Origin: Chryseobacterium defluvii
GTDB lineage: Bacteria > Bacteroidota > Bacteroidia > Flavobacteriales > Weeksellaceae
Assembly (NCBI RefSeq): GCF_014204415.1
Contig: NZ_JACHLE010000001.1
Span: 248,001 to 312,000 of the forward strand
Direction: 5' to 3'
Length of the DNA stretch: 64,000 bases
Shown: positions 17,076-26,513 of the stretch, piece after piece
Layout: each line of letters begins with the position of its first letter
Position numbering within the stretch: the first letter of the stretch is position 1
Position numbers and translations under genes: made by a program
Notes under the pieces: model-generated
Told to the model about the DNA's origin: nothing
Databases searched by the model: none
What the model saw: the letters and a program-made list of their open reading frames with translations, nothing else

Positions 17076-17642
17076 TTAAATAGTTTTAGGTTCGGAAGTA
17101 TTTTGTTTTTCAGAAAATTTGATCAGGCAGAAGACCGCATAATTCAGCATATCGAAATAATTGGCATCCAGGCCTTCGGAAACAATTGTTTTTCCCTGAT
17201 TGTCTTCGATCTGTTTTGTACGGAGAACTTTCTGGTAGATCAGATCGGTAATGGAAGAAATTCTCATATCCCTCCAGGCTTCACCATAGTCATGGTTTTT
17301 CTTCTCCATTAAAGCTTTGGCTTCATGGGCATACTTGTCATACAGGCTTAAAATTTCCTCATTATTTTCGTTGAGATCATTAGAAAAACCTTTCTCCAGT
17401 TGAATAAGCCCGATAATAGAATAGTTAACAATGGCAATAAATTCGCCTTCTTCACTTTCATCCACCATTTTTTTATCAGTCATTTGCAGGGTACGGATCC
17501 TGTTTACCTTGATATAGATCTGATCCGTAATGGAACTGGGCCTTAAAACCCGCCACGCGGCACCATAATCCTGTAATTTTTTACTGAAAAGATCCCGGCA
17601 TTCATTAATGACTTTCTGGAACTGTACTGACGTTTTTACCAT
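17076..17642 (-). CDS. DUF1599 domain protein with internal duplication
   Basis: A 188-residue cytoplasmic protein made of two similar halves: KLQDYGAAWRVLRPSSITDQ (about residue 21) and KNHDYGEAWRDMRISSITDL (about 116), each followed by IY-K-R-T. The acidic and basic residues are repeated in both halves, which fits DUF1599, thought to be nucleotide-related, but its activity is not established. It heads the minus-strand run DUF1599, BT_3928, TerB-like, S9 peptidase, tpiA. Its start codon faces folP across a 206-base spacer holding a perfect 29-base inverted repeat. Confidence 0.88.
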   Translation of the reverse strand: MVKTSVQFQKVINECRDLFSKKLQDYGAAWRVLRPSSITDQIYIKVNRIRTLQMTDKKMVDESEEGEFIAIVNYSIIGLIQLEKGFSNDLNENNEEILSLYDKYAHEAKALMEKKNHDYGEAWRDMRISSITDLIYQKVLRTKQIEDNQGKTIVSEGLDANYFDMLNYAVFCLIKFSEKQNTSEPKTI

Positions 17643-17682
17643 AAATTCTCTTGATCTTCCAAATATACGAAATAGGTTTTAG

Positions 17683-17844
17683 AGTTAAGAGTTGTGAGTT
17701 AAAAGTTATGAGTTATTAGGTTGGGAATGAATATCAATGAACGGGAATTATTTATGATTTATCATTTAAGTTGCAAAATGTGAATTTTAGGACTTAGTTT
17801 TGTATTGCATTAGATTCATAACTTTTAACTCACAACTCTTAACT
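17683..17844. repeat. 29-bp perfect inverted repeat made of AGTTAnn heptamers
   Basis: Positions 17683-17711 and 17816-17844 are exact reverse complements (29 of 29 bases) around a 104-base spacer. Each arm is built of seven-base units of the type AGTTAAG, AGTTGTG, AGTTAAA. The pair fills the spacer between divergent DUF1599 and folP and could fold as a long cruciform or stem in RNA. Related heptamer runs are found at 32422-32460 and 33682-33733. Confidence 0.9.
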
Positions 17845-17848
17845 AAAA

Positions 17849-18673
17849 ATGTATTCTTTGAACTGTAACGGCAGGCTGGTAGATTTAAGCACTCCAAAAA
17901 TCATGGGGATCTTGAATCTTACCCCGGATTCTTTTTCTGATGGCGGAAAATTTAATGATGAAAGATCTGCTTTGGAACATGCTGAAAAATTGTTGAAAGA
18001 AGGGGCAGAGATCATTGATATCGGGCCACAGTCAACACGTCCGGATGCGGAATTCCTAAGCAGCAGTGAAGAGATCAGGAGGATAGGGAATATAATTTCG
18101 CAGATCAAAAAAAAGTTTCCGGAAGCATTGATTTCATTGGATACTTTTTATGCAGAAACAGTAAAATTTGGGTATAACGAAGGGATTGATATCATTAATG
18201 ATATTTCAGGAGGCCAGTATGATGATCAAATGTTTAATACGGTGGCAGAAACTGGACTGCCTTATATTCTGATGCATGTGAATCCCTCTTATGAAACCAT
18301 GCATGATAAGATCAAGTATGAAGATATTATACTGGAAATCAATACATATTTCTCAAAAAAAACGAATGAACTGTTGAAAAAAGGAGTATGCGATATTATT
18401 CTGGATCCGGGCTTCGGCTTTGGAAAAACGGTGGAAGGCCAGATGAAGATGATCGATGAGGCGGGATATCTGGGTTTTGGGCGGTTTCCTTTATTGATAG
18501 GAATTTCCAGAAAATCATTTATCTACAAGCCATTGGGCAAAACTCCTCTGGATATTAATGAAGAGACCCAGAAGCTGCATTTAAAAGTATTACGGCAGGG
18601 AGCAAGAATTTTGAGGGTTCATGATGTGTCGGAAGCGAAGAAAACGATTGAAGCTTTTAAGATTAGAAGCTAG
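17849..18673 (+). CDS. folP: Dihydropteroate synthase
   Basis: FolP joins p-aminobenzoate to dihydropterin pyrophosphate in folate synthesis and is the target of sulfonamides. The 274-residue TIM barrel has the signature GILNLTPDSFSDGG, the pterin-binding DIGPQSTRPDA, the loop with NDISGG, DPGFGFGKT and the C-terminal RVHDVSE. It starts at ATG 17849, right after one arm of a long inverted repeat, and is divergent from DUF1599. It ends before a second inverted repeat that may act as terminator against the convergent M28 gene. Confidence 0.96.
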   Translation: MYSLNCNGRLVDLSTPKIMGILNLTPDSFSDGGKFNDERSALEHAEKLLKEGAEIIDIGPQSTRPDAEFLSSSEEIRRIGNIISQIKKKFPEALISLDTFYAETVKFGYNEGIDIINDISGGQYDDQMFNTVAETGLPYILMHVNPSYETMHDKIKYEDIILEINTYFSKKTNELLKKGVCDIILDPGFGFGKTVEGQMKMIDEAGYLGFGRFPLLIGISRKSFIYKPLGKTPLDINEETQKLHLKVLRQGARILRVHDVSEAKKTIEAFKIRS

Positions 18674-18767
18674 AGGATGGAAGGAGGAAGTCGAAATATC
18701 AGATCGAATAGGCTGGAAGCTTTTTAGAACCTATTAGAATTCTATTTAAACGTTATATTAAATTAAA

Positions 18768-18834
18768 CATTCAGTTTGTCATTCTGAAAGAATCTAAATC
18801 GTACAAAGATGCCTCCAGTATGACAAACTGAATG
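18768..18834. repeat. Inverted repeat with GTCATTCTGAAAGAATC core
   Basis: Arms CATTCAGTTTGTCAT (18768-18782) and ATGACAAACTGAATG (18820-18834) are perfect reverse complements, 15 bases each, around 37 bases. The left part reads GTCATTCTGAAAGAATCT, similar to GTCATTCCGAAGGGAACGAA at 26397. This looks like a dispersed palindromic element and probably also ends transcription between the convergent folP and M28 genes. Confidence 0.75.
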
Positions 18835-18837
18835 CAG

Positions 18838-20307
18838 CTATCTTTCCAATGTAAAATTCGGGATCACTTTCGGGCGTTCTGCTTCATTGGCCACTTTCCA
18901 GGAGGTTCTATACATCCATTCCGTCATTTTATATAGTTTCTTGTAATTGATATTTTCAGATTCGTCCTGTGGTGTATGGTACTGGTCATGCAGGACACTG
19001 GTGAAGAATACGGCGGGTATTCCGGCTTTGGCATAGGGAAGGTGATCGCTCCTGAAATAGAAATATTCGGCATGATCCGGAGAGTCCCAATCTTTGAGGT
19101 ATCTGAACTTCGTACTTTCATTGTTGGCTTCTTCAGCCATTTTTACGAGTTCTTCGGAATTTTTGTGCGGAGCATTTCCTCCCAATAATGCGGCTTCCTC
19201 CAGGCTGTTTCTTCCGATCATATCGCCATTTAAAACAGCAACGATCTTTTCTTTAGGAACTACAGGATGAGAAGCGTGCCATCTGGAACCCAATAAACCT
19301 CTCTCTTCCGCACCGTGGAATACAAAAAGGATACTTCTTTTTCCCGGTTGCTTTTTATAAGCTCTTGCCATTGCCAGCATTGCAACACAGGTGCTTGCAT
19401 TGTCATCAGCCCCGTTATAGATGGTGTCGTTTTTTACGGGATGCCTGATGCCGTCATGATCCTGATGGCCGCTTAGGAGTACATATTCGTCTTTCAGTTT
19501 CGGATCTGTACCTTCAATTTTCCCGATGATGTTCACGGAAGGGTATTTATACGTTTCCGTGATAAGGGTCAAAGATATTTTAGGATTGTTTTTCACCCAG
19601 CCGGTATTTTCCCTTTTGATCCATAGTACGGGAATCCCATTGGCTACACTTTCTCTCAAACCCTCTACACCGTAAGTTCCCCTTGTCATTTGAGGAAGTA
19701 CTTCCACCCAGCTTTTTTCAGAGGTACCATCTGTGATGAAAATAATGGCTTTGGCCCCAAGCTCAAATGCTTTGTTGTAATATTTTGTCCTTACAAATCC
19801 GGGGTACCTTCTCACGAAAAGGGTCATTTCTTTAGCAATATTCTTATCAGAAGCGTTCACGGCAAGAACTTTCCCCTGAATATTCAGCTTTGGCAGGTCT
19901 TCCGGCTCCGTATTTCCAGCATACACAATTTCGGAATCAAGATGGGCATTCACCGGTTCGGCGACCAGAAAGTCTTTCCACAATTTAAGATTATTTTCTC
20001 CAATCTTTAAATTACTTTGAGGAATAACCTGATGCCTGTACATATCGAAAAACTGAAAGAATGTTCCATTGTCGCCAGCCGGTTCCATGCCTGCCGCTTT
20101 GGCTTTATCAGCCAGCCACATGGAGACCTTGAGCTCATCCAGGGTTCCTGCTTCACGGCCCCAAAACTGATCTGCAGCAAGTTCGTACATATCTTTCCTG
20201 AGGTCTGATTCTTTGATGGCCGAGACCAAAGGTTTTTTATAAGACTGTGCCATTCCGAAGCAGAACAGGAGCAGGCTTAAAGCAGAGAATAAATGATTTT
20301 TTTTCAT
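18838..20307 (-). CDS. M28 family metallopeptidase, secreted
   Basis: A 489-residue zinc aminopeptidase-like protein with an N-terminal signal peptide (about 1-20), so periplasmic or exported. A PA-type insert lies at about residues 110-250. Zinc ligands of the M28 domain are visible: H in SGHQDHDGI, D in YNGADDNASTCVA, the catalytic and binding acids in FHGAEERGLLGS, the later D in VLNGDMIGRN, and the final H in HDQYHTPQDESE. Such enzymes release N-terminal residues from peptides. It runs ahead of nothing obvious; a 78-codon gene lies 14 bases upstream and is probably co-transcribed. Confidence 0.92.
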   Translation of the reverse strand: MKKNHLFSALSLLLFCFGMAQSYKKPLVSAIKESDLRKDMYELAADQFWGREAGTLDELKVSMWLADKAKAAGMEPAGDNGTFFQFFDMYRHQVIPQSNLKIGENNLKLWKDFLVAEPVNAHLDSEIVYAGNTEPEDLPKLNIQGKVLAVNASDKNIAKEMTLFVRRYPGFVRTKYYNKAFELGAKAIIFITDGTSEKSWVEVLPQMTRGTYGVEGLRESVANGIPVLWIKRENTGWVKNNPKISLTLITETYKYPSVNIIGKIEGTDPKLKDEYVLLSGHQDHDGIRHPVKNDTIYNGADDNASTCVAMLAMARAYKKQPGKRSILFVFHGAEERGLLGSRWHASHPVVPKEKIVAVLNGDMIGRNSLEEAALLGGNAPHKNSEELVKMAEEANNESTKFRYLKDWDSPDHAEYFYFRSDHLPYAKAGIPAVFFTSVLHDQYHTPQDESENINYKKLYKMTEWMYRTSWKVANEAERPKVIPNFTLER

Positions 20308-20321
20308 GGTGGCCTGTTGTA

Positions 20322-20558
20322 TTAATTCATATTGGTCAGCTTCTCAGAAAACTGTTTTGAAAATTCTGTCCGGTCTTCTTCCAGTTTTTCAGGATTGTCC
20401 GGTAAAATATAATTAAAAAGGATCTTTTCTTCATTATCGATGAAAATGATCTCTTTTTCCTGCCCGTCAATCATTTGGGAGAAGATCTCCCACATGGATA
20501 TGTCCTTTAACTTTAAAAGATCAAAGAACTGTTCTGCCTGTATTTCTATTTTTTGCAT
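20322..20558 (-). CDS. Small acidic hypothetical protein
   Basis: A 78-residue, acidic, soluble protein that I do not recognise (starts MQKIEIQAEQFFDLLKLKDI). It has no signal peptide or membrane helix. Its position 14 bases before the M28 peptidase start on the same strand, normal codon use and lack of another frame support it as a gene. The N-terminal part looks like beta strands followed by helices. Confidence 0.65.
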   Translation of the reverse strand: MQKIEIQAEQFFDLLKLKDISMWEIFSQMIDGQEKEIIFIDNEEKILFNYILPDNPEKLEEDRTEFSKQFSEKLTNMN

Positions 20559-20597
20559 TTTTAGTTGTTTATTTCAATAGTATTACTTTTTTTTACC

Positions 20598-20645
20598 ACC
20601 CCGGCAAAATTGAAAATTTTGCCACCCCTCCGGAGGAGGGGAATG
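20598..20645. repeat. Double-hairpin dispersed element, copy 1
   Basis: Two adjacent hairpins: GGCAAAATT and AATTTTGCC around GAA (20603-20623), then CCCCTCC and GGAGGGG around GGA (20625-20641). A reverse-orientation copy with the same plan and shared ACCCCTyCGG core is at 47646-47695. It lies between a 78-codon gene and the DUF5686 gene. It may also terminate transcription. Confidence 0.75.
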
Positions 20646-20659
20646 TGGCGGGATATTTT

Positions 20660-23074
20660 TTAAAATTCCAGCAGCTTTAGTTTGAACTGTATGGCAAAAT
20701 TCTGCTTAAAATTGGATGTGGTATAATACCCGACCCTGTAAAATAATCCTAAGTTAAAATAGGATGACAGGAAATTATTCCATTCCAGGCCTACTTCCTG
20801 ATACAAATGATCTAATTTTCTGAATCCGAACTGATGGTATTCCGGATGCTTCATATCCCCGATGGTTCCCCGTAAAACGAAATCGAAACCTGAAATATTC
20901 TGCCCGAAGCTTTTAAAATACCAGGGCAGTTTATGGGTAAAATAATAGGCGATAAATTTATCATTATAGTATTTTCCCCCCTCCAATGTAGCAAAGCCGA
21001 GATAAGAAGTAAGGTTGAAATTAATATCTCTTCCGGGAGAGGCAAGCCCGTTCATCGTGAAATGTTTCCAGATGGGCGCTTCACCCAGAACTAAGCCTCC
21101 ATATAGTCTTACACCCGTAGTTCCGAGCATGGTTTTAAAATTATGAACGAACAGTGCATCAAAACGGGTATAGTTGAAGTCCCCGCCGAACATTCTGAAG
21201 CTCTGCTCATAATTGAAGTAAAGCTCCGGAAACTTCTGTTCAATGATAGATTTCCCCTGTGGGGTCATAATATTAGTAGAATTGGGAGAAAACTTCAGGG
21301 TAAATAAAGTGTTGAAATTCTCAAATGCAAGGCCTCTTTCCCTGAACTGATAATCAAACATAGCCTCTTCGAAATTTCTTTTGGCTGCCAATACTAAGGT
21401 GAGTCCGTTGGTTACATCATTGAGATAGGATAGGGAAGCTCCTCTGAAATGGTAATATTTATCATTGTTAAGGTTGTTCCCGTAATTCATCATCCTCATT
21501 TTGAAGTTCCAGAGCCTTCTGTAGAACTCTCCCGAAGCGGTAACATCATTATAATATTCGACCCTGAAAAACGAATTCTTGTCAAGCGTGGTCTTCATAT
21601 CTAAGCCGACTCCGTATTTCCACCGGTCATCTTTGAAGCCGTATGCGAAATAATAATCCGGGGAAAAATAAGGGTTAAAAGTTTCGTTCAGCTTAGCTTT
21701 TAAACCTACTCTGAAGCCTTCATATAAGTTGTAGTTTACAATTTCATCCACGGCAAAATCAACAATTCCGGCCCTAATCTGTCCGTTGATCAAACCAGTT
21801 AATATTTTGGCTTTCCTGTCGATATTATAGATCTTTCCAAGGCTGTCAATAGTTGTATAAGTATTTCGTTCCCTGTCTGTAAGGGGATCTGTGCGGTACC
21901 TATCCAAGGTTTTTCCGTCGGCATTTTTCACTGAAAATGTGTAGCCGTTGAAATCTTTGGCATTTTCTTCAATCGGGGACTGGAAATCAAAATATTTTGA
22001 CGTAAGAAAAGCATATGTCCCGAAACTCCGTTTGTCTTTTTTCTCCTCTTTATTTTCAGGGTGTTCTTTATCGTCTTCTTCCATGGCCATTTTGCTCATT
22101 GCCAGCTTTACCTTTTCGTGGGCAAGAAACCATTTATTATTATAGAAGATCCAAGTACTGGTGATGATCCCGTCGTTTTTGTTTTTGCTGAAATTTTCAA
22201 TTTTTTTAATGCCATAAGTTTCAGTATCTACATAGATGGCTCCATTGTATTTTCTTTTTTTGTCGGGTTTCTTATAATTTACTTCCCGGAAGCGGATAAC
22301 GAAATTTTTTCTTCCGTCCAGTTCAATAGTATCTGTAAGGAAAAACCTGTATAATCCCCGGTTTTCCTGTTTGATCTGATGAGGGATCTTATCTCTGTTG
22401 CTTTGCTGCAGGGCGATCATCTCATAGATAGGCTGTTTAAGGCCCGAGATCCTGTTATCGAGAATATTGACTTTCTCCCCGTATTTTTTCGAGTACAAAA
22501 ATTCCTGTGCCCTTTCCCAAAGGAAGAGCTTGCTTTTAGAGAATATATTTCTTGCAGAAATATTATTTAATGAATCTTTTTTCCTTTTCTTTTTAAAAAG
22601 TTCGCTGTTCTCAAAGAACTGATTAAACTGGGAAATGCTGTCTTCATCTATATCCAGGGAAACTTTTTCGTAAGATTTGTAGGAATAGGAGCCAAGGCTT
22701 TTGGGTGAGTTCTCCCTGAACTGCTGATTGACCTTCTTCAGGATCTCCAATGCTCTTGGATCACTTTTATCTTCAATGATCACAGTTTCAATTCCTTTGG
22801 TTCCTGACGAATTTCTGAGCAGGGAGACCTGCATGTTTTCTTCTATGGGAACGGTCTCTTTCTGATATTTATCTGCAAGGATCTCAATTTTTTTACATTT
22901 GGTCTTAAATTCCAGGAAACCTCGGATATCTGTGTGTCCCAGAAGTTTATTATTGCAGAAGACCCTGGCACCGGAAATCGGGGTTCTGTCAGTTTCGTCT
23001 ACAACTTTAATCTTTGATTGTGAATAACCAAAAACAAATGACCAGAAAAATAGTATCAGTAAAACCCTTTTCAT
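20660..23074 (-). CDS. DUF5686 outer-membrane protein with carboxypeptidase-like N-terminal domain
   Basis: An 804-residue exported protein. A signal peptide (about 1-19) is followed by a CarboxypepD_reg-like domain (about 20-100; TPISGARVFCNNKLLGHTDIRGFLEF), a central DUF5686 region, and a C-terminal half with repeated amphipathic strands ending in an aromatic-rich strand (FAIQFKLKLLEF), as expected of an outer-membrane beta barrel. Such proteins are widespread in Bacteroidota and have no settled function; they resemble surface receptors or assembly factors. It is a single gene on the minus strand, divergent from the coiled-coil protein gene at 23183. Confidence 0.88.
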   Translation of the reverse strand: MKRVLLILFFWSFVFGYSQSKIKVVDETDRTPISGARVFCNNKLLGHTDIRGFLEFKTKCKKIEILADKYQKETVPIEENMQVSLLRNSSGTKGIETVIIEDKSDPRALEILKKVNQQFRENSPKSLGSYSYKSYEKVSLDIDEDSISQFNQFFENSELFKKKRKKDSLNNISARNIFSKSKLFLWERAQEFLYSKKYGEKVNILDNRISGLKQPIYEMIALQQSNRDKIPHQIKQENRGLYRFFLTDTIELDGRKNFVIRFREVNYKKPDKKRKYNGAIYVDTETYGIKKIENFSKNKNDGIITSTWIFYNNKWFLAHEKVKLAMSKMAMEEDDKEHPENKEEKKDKRSFGTYAFLTSKYFDFQSPIEENAKDFNGYTFSVKNADGKTLDRYRTDPLTDRERNTYTTIDSLGKIYNIDRKAKILTGLINGQIRAGIVDFAVDEIVNYNLYEGFRVGLKAKLNETFNPYFSPDYYFAYGFKDDRWKYGVGLDMKTTLDKNSFFRVEYYNDVTASGEFYRRLWNFKMRMMNYGNNLNNDKYYHFRGASLSYLNDVTNGLTLVLAAKRNFEEAMFDYQFRERGLAFENFNTLFTLKFSPNSTNIMTPQGKSIIEQKFPELYFNYEQSFRMFGGDFNYTRFDALFVHNFKTMLGTTGVRLYGGLVLGEAPIWKHFTMNGLASPGRDINFNLTSYLGFATLEGGKYYNDKFIAYYFTHKLPWYFKSFGQNISGFDFVLRGTIGDMKHPEYHQFGFRKLDHLYQEVGLEWNNFLSSYFNLGLFYRVGYYTTSNFKQNFAIQFKLKLLEF

Positions 23075-23182
23075 GAAAAAAACTACATCAAAAATAATAA
23101 TATTTATGATGCAACAAAAGTTTTATCTGTTGTTATTGGCATGATTTTTAGTAGATTTACGCTGAATTAAAACAACAGCAAG

Positions 23183-23608
23183 ATGAAAAATCATTATTTC
23201 GCCGGAATATTCGGTGTATCTCTGTTATTCTTTTCTTTGAATGCTAAAGCACAGATGCAGGACGTTACTGCCATGACTCAGCAGCGTGATGTTTTGAAAC
23301 TTCATACGGAACTGATGGACAGGCAGATCAGCCTTGAAAAAGAGAAGCAGAATAATGCTAAAATTTTAGGCAAGACAGAAGGCCTTAACAGCCAGTCGGA
23401 GAGAAAAACGGATAAATTCAGCTCTTCTGATCCTGACAGTACTGCCAAGGATGCTAAAAAAACGGCAAAACTTTTAAAGCAGACAGAATCTGCCAACAGG
23501 GAACTGGATAAGAGCAACAATAGGATTGCCAATATCGAAGGAGAGATCAAAAAGCTACAGGTGAAGCTGGAAAAACTGAGATATACGGTAGATATTAAAG
23601 AAAAATAA
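23183..23608 (+). CDS. Secreted coiled-coil hypothetical protein
   Basis: A 141-residue protein with a signal peptide (about residues 1-24, ending AKA-QMQD) and a long charged helical region, probably coiled coil, with many Lys, Glu, Ser and Asn. Heptad-like spacing in the last 50 residues (RELDKSNNRIANIEGEIKKL) supports this. It likely sits in the periplasm. No family recognised. It is a single gene ended by a strong terminator shared with convergent alaS. Confidence 0.78.
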   Translation: MKNHYFAGIFGVSLLFFSLNAKAQMQDVTAMTQQRDVLKLHTELMDRQISLEKEKQNNAKILGKTEGLNSQSERKTDKFSSSDPDSTAKDAKKTAKLLKQTESANRELDKSNNRIANIEGEIKKLQVKLEKLRYTVDIKEK

Positions 23609-23637
23609 AAAAAGGAAGTCAACTGACTTCCTTTTTT
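23608..23637. terminator. Bidirectional terminator between the coiled-coil gene and alaS
   Basis: GGAAGTCA and TGACTTCC arms around AC are flanked by a run of A on the left and T on the right, so the hairpin works in both directions for these convergent genes. Confidence 0.92.
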
Positions 23638-23638
23638 G

Positions 23639-26242
23639 TTATATATTCAGTGCTTTCTGATAAGCATTTTCCAGGCCTGCAAGGTTTTTCCCGCCTGCTG
23701 TGGCAAAGCCCGGATTTCCGCCGCCGCCGCCCTGGATCTCTTTTGCCAGTTCTTTGATGATAGTTCCGGCCTGGTAGCTGGCTGCCAGATCATCGGAAAC
23801 ACCTACCGTGATCATCGGTTTATGATCTGCATCTGAAAAGATGATCGTAACCGAAGCCGGAATTTCCTTTTTCAGCTGGAAAACAATGTCTTTTACAGAA
23901 CCTGCATCCAGCGATGTTTTCTTTACCAATAGCTGTTTGTCTCCTTTTTGTTCGTAGGCATTTTTCCAGTTACCGATCTCGCCTTTTGCCTTTTCTTTTT
24001 TCAAAGCATCGACTTCAGCTTTTAAAGAGGCATTTTCATCAATTAGTTTTTCAACAGATTTTACAACGTCTTTAGATTTTAATAATTGGGAAAGTTCTGT
24101 GGTCTGCTTTTCCAGCCCCGTGAAATATTCATCCGATTTGTCTCCTGAAATGGCTTCAATTCTTCTGATCCCTGCGGCAGTAGAGCTTTCGGAAGTGATC
24201 TTGAAATGCCCGATCTCGCTTGTGTTCTTTACATGGGTTCCCCCGCAAAGTTCCATTGAACTTCCGAACTGGATCATTCTTACATTATCTCCATATTTTT
24301 CCCCGAATAAAGCCATAGCCCCTTTATCCATAGCTTCCTGAATAGGAATGCTCCTGAATTCCTGTAGAGCAATACTTTCCTTGATCTTTTTATTTACTTT
24401 TTCTTCTACGGAAGCCAGTTCTTCCTCAGTCATTTTATTGAAATGAGAGAAGTCGAAACGCAGGTAATCGGGCCCTACATAAGAACCTTTCTGTTCTACA
24501 TGGGTTCCCAGAATTTCTCTTAAAGCTTCATGTAAAAGATGGGTTACAGAGTGGTTACCCTGAGTGTTTTTTCTGTCCGCAGCATTTACTTTGGCATAGA
24601 AAACCGCACCTGCATCTTTTGGAAGCCCGCTGATTAGAGAAATGATCAGTCCGTTTTCTTTTTTGGTATCTAAAACCTCAAAGCTTTCCGTTGCATTTTC
24701 AAGGACACCTTTATCCCCGATCTGCCCGCCGCCTTCCGGATAGAAAGGCGAGTTGCTTAATACGACCTGATAAAATTCCCCGTCTTTATTTTCTACTTTC
24801 CGGTATTTTGTAATATAGGTTTCAGCTTCAATCTGGTCATACCCTACAAAATTTTCAGGTTTTTCCTCCAGAACTACCCAGTCGTACACTTTAGAAGCAG
24901 AATCTTTTTTGGAACGCTGTTTTTGCTTTTCCATTTCAGCCTTAAAACCTTTTTCATTTATCGTTAAGCCTTTTTCCTCGGCAATAATTCTTGTCAAATC
25001 ATCCGGGAAACCATAGGTGTCATACAATTCAAATACTTCTTCGCTGGGTAATACCTTGGAATTATCGGAAATGGTCTGCTGAATTAATTTTTCCACTCTT
25101 ACAAGACCGCTTTCGATGGTTTTTAAGAATGATTCTTCCTCACTTTTAATCACTTCAGCAACCAATTTTCCCTGCTTTTCCAGTTCCGGGAAGAATTTTC
25201 CCATTTGGTTTTGGAGAACAGGAACCAGTTTGAAAAGGAAAGGCTCTTTCATTCCCAGGAATCGGTAAGAATATGAAATGGCTCTTCTTAAGATCCTTCT
25301 TATCACATATCCGGCTCCTCCGTTCGAAGGCAGCTGCCCGTCGGCAATGGCAAAAGAAACGGCTCTGATATGGTCTACCACTACACGGATCGCAATATCT
25401 TTTTCGTCTTCTAAAACCCCGGTATATTTCTTTCCTGAAAGTTCTTCCACCTTAGAGATCAACGGAGTAAAAACGTCTGTATCATAGTTGGAGGATTTTC
25501 CTTGTAATGCCATACAAAGACGCTCAAAACCCATTCCCGTATCAACATGCTGTGCAGGAAGCTTTTCTAAGCTTTTATCTGCTTTTCTGTTGAATTCCAT
25601 GAAAACAAGGTTCCAGACCTCTACCACTTGCGGATGGTCGTTATTGACCAATTCAATTCCCGGGATTTTTGCTTTTTCTTCAGGAGTCCTCAGATCTACA
25701 TGGATCTCCGAACATGGCCCGCACGGCCCGCTTTCTCCCATTTCCCAGAAATTGTCTTTTTTGTTTCCATTGATGATCCTGTCTTCTGAAATAAAGGATT
25801 TCCAATAATCATAAGCATCCTGGTCCCTTTCAAGGTTTTCGGTGGCATCTCCTTCAAAGATCGTTACATACAGGTTTTCTTTCGGGATTCCGTAAACCTC
25901 TGTCAATAGTTCCCAGGCAAAAGCAATAGCATCTTTTTTGAAATAATCCCCGAAAGACCAGTTTCCCAACATTTCGAACATGGTATGGTGGTAGGTATCT
26001 CTACCCACATCATCAAGGTCATTATGCTTTCCCGAAACCCTTAAACATTTTTGGGTATCTGCAATTCTTGGAGCAGTAGGTTCTTTATAACCCAGGAAAA
26101 AATCCTTGAACTGTGTCATCCCGGAATTCGAAAACATAAGGGTAGGGTCGTCTTTCAGCACAATAGGAGCCGAAGGAACGATAAGATGGCCTTTACTTTG
26201 GAAATAATCTAAAAATTTTTGACGTATCTCTTGTGATGTCAT
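23639..26242 (-). CDS. alaS: Alanyl-tRNA synthetase
   Basis: AlaS charges tRNA(Ala). The 867-residue protein has the class II catalytic domain (motif starting RQKFLDYFQSKGH, with FSNSGMTQFKDFFLG and later EIHVD), the tRNA-recognition domain, the editing domain with HSVTHLLHEALRE and the zinc-site CGGTHVKNTSEIG, and the C-terminal domain with GGGGGNPGFATAGG. It is a single minus-strand gene. A TAAATTTG -7 box lies at 26291-26284 on its strand, giving a short leader of about 35 bases. Confidence 0.97.
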   Translation of the reverse strand: MTSQEIRQKFLDYFQSKGHLIVPSAPIVLKDDPTLMFSNSGMTQFKDFFLGYKEPTAPRIADTQKCLRVSGKHNDLDDVGRDTYHHTMFEMLGNWSFGDYFKKDAIAFAWELLTEVYGIPKENLYVTIFEGDATENLERDQDAYDYWKSFISEDRIINGNKKDNFWEMGESGPCGPCSEIHVDLRTPEEKAKIPGIELVNNDHPQVVEVWNLVFMEFNRKADKSLEKLPAQHVDTGMGFERLCMALQGKSSNYDTDVFTPLISKVEELSGKKYTGVLEDEKDIAIRVVVDHIRAVSFAIADGQLPSNGGAGYVIRRILRRAISYSYRFLGMKEPFLFKLVPVLQNQMGKFFPELEKQGKLVAEVIKSEEESFLKTIESGLVRVEKLIQQTISDNSKVLPSEEVFELYDTYGFPDDLTRIIAEEKGLTINEKGFKAEMEKQKQRSKKDSASKVYDWVVLEEKPENFVGYDQIEAETYITKYRKVENKDGEFYQVVLSNSPFYPEGGGQIGDKGVLENATESFEVLDTKKENGLIISLISGLPKDAGAVFYAKVNAADRKNTQGNHSVTHLLHEALREILGTHVEQKGSYVGPDYLRFDFSHFNKMTEEELASVEEKVNKKIKESIALQEFRSIPIQEAMDKGAMALFGEKYGDNVRMIQFGSSMELCGGTHVKNTSEIGHFKITSESSTAAGIRRIEAISGDKSDEYFTGLEKQTTELSQLLKSKDVVKSVEKLIDENASLKAEVDALKKEKAKGEIGNWKNAYEQKGDKQLLVKKTSLDAGSVKDIVFQLKKEIPASVTIIFSDADHKPMITVGVSDDLAASYQAGTIIKELAKEIQGGGGGNPGFATAGGKNLAGLENAYQKALNI

Positions 26243-26396
26243 AGTATTGCTTTGCTTTTAAATATCAATTTTTTGATAAGATGCAAATTTAATATTTTTG
26301 AGTGATTTAATATCAAATATTAGATATTTTGATAAGACTGCTTCTAATAATGTAATGTTACGATTATGGATATTAGGTGAATTAACAGAATTTTGG

Positions 26397-26445
26397 TCAT
26401 TCCGAAGGGAACGAAGTGTAGTGAGGAATCTCAATGGTTGAAAGT
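26397..26445. repeat. Dispersed GTCATTCCGAAGG...GGAATCTCAA element
   Basis: The sequence starting GTCATTCCGAAGGGAACGAA and continuing with GTGAGGAATCTCAATGG resembles the core of the inverted repeat at 18768. It looks like a degenerate copy of a small palindromic element common in intergenic DNA of this group. Confidence 0.55.
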
Positions 26446-26513
26446 AAGGTTAGATTCTACGGAATGATAAAGATTATGATGAATTAGTAAATTAGTTTTA
26501 ATATTTTTGGATC

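Noticed and set aside
17683..17844. CRISPR-like repeat array
   Set aside because: The repeats are short seven-base words without unique spacers, and no cas genes are present.
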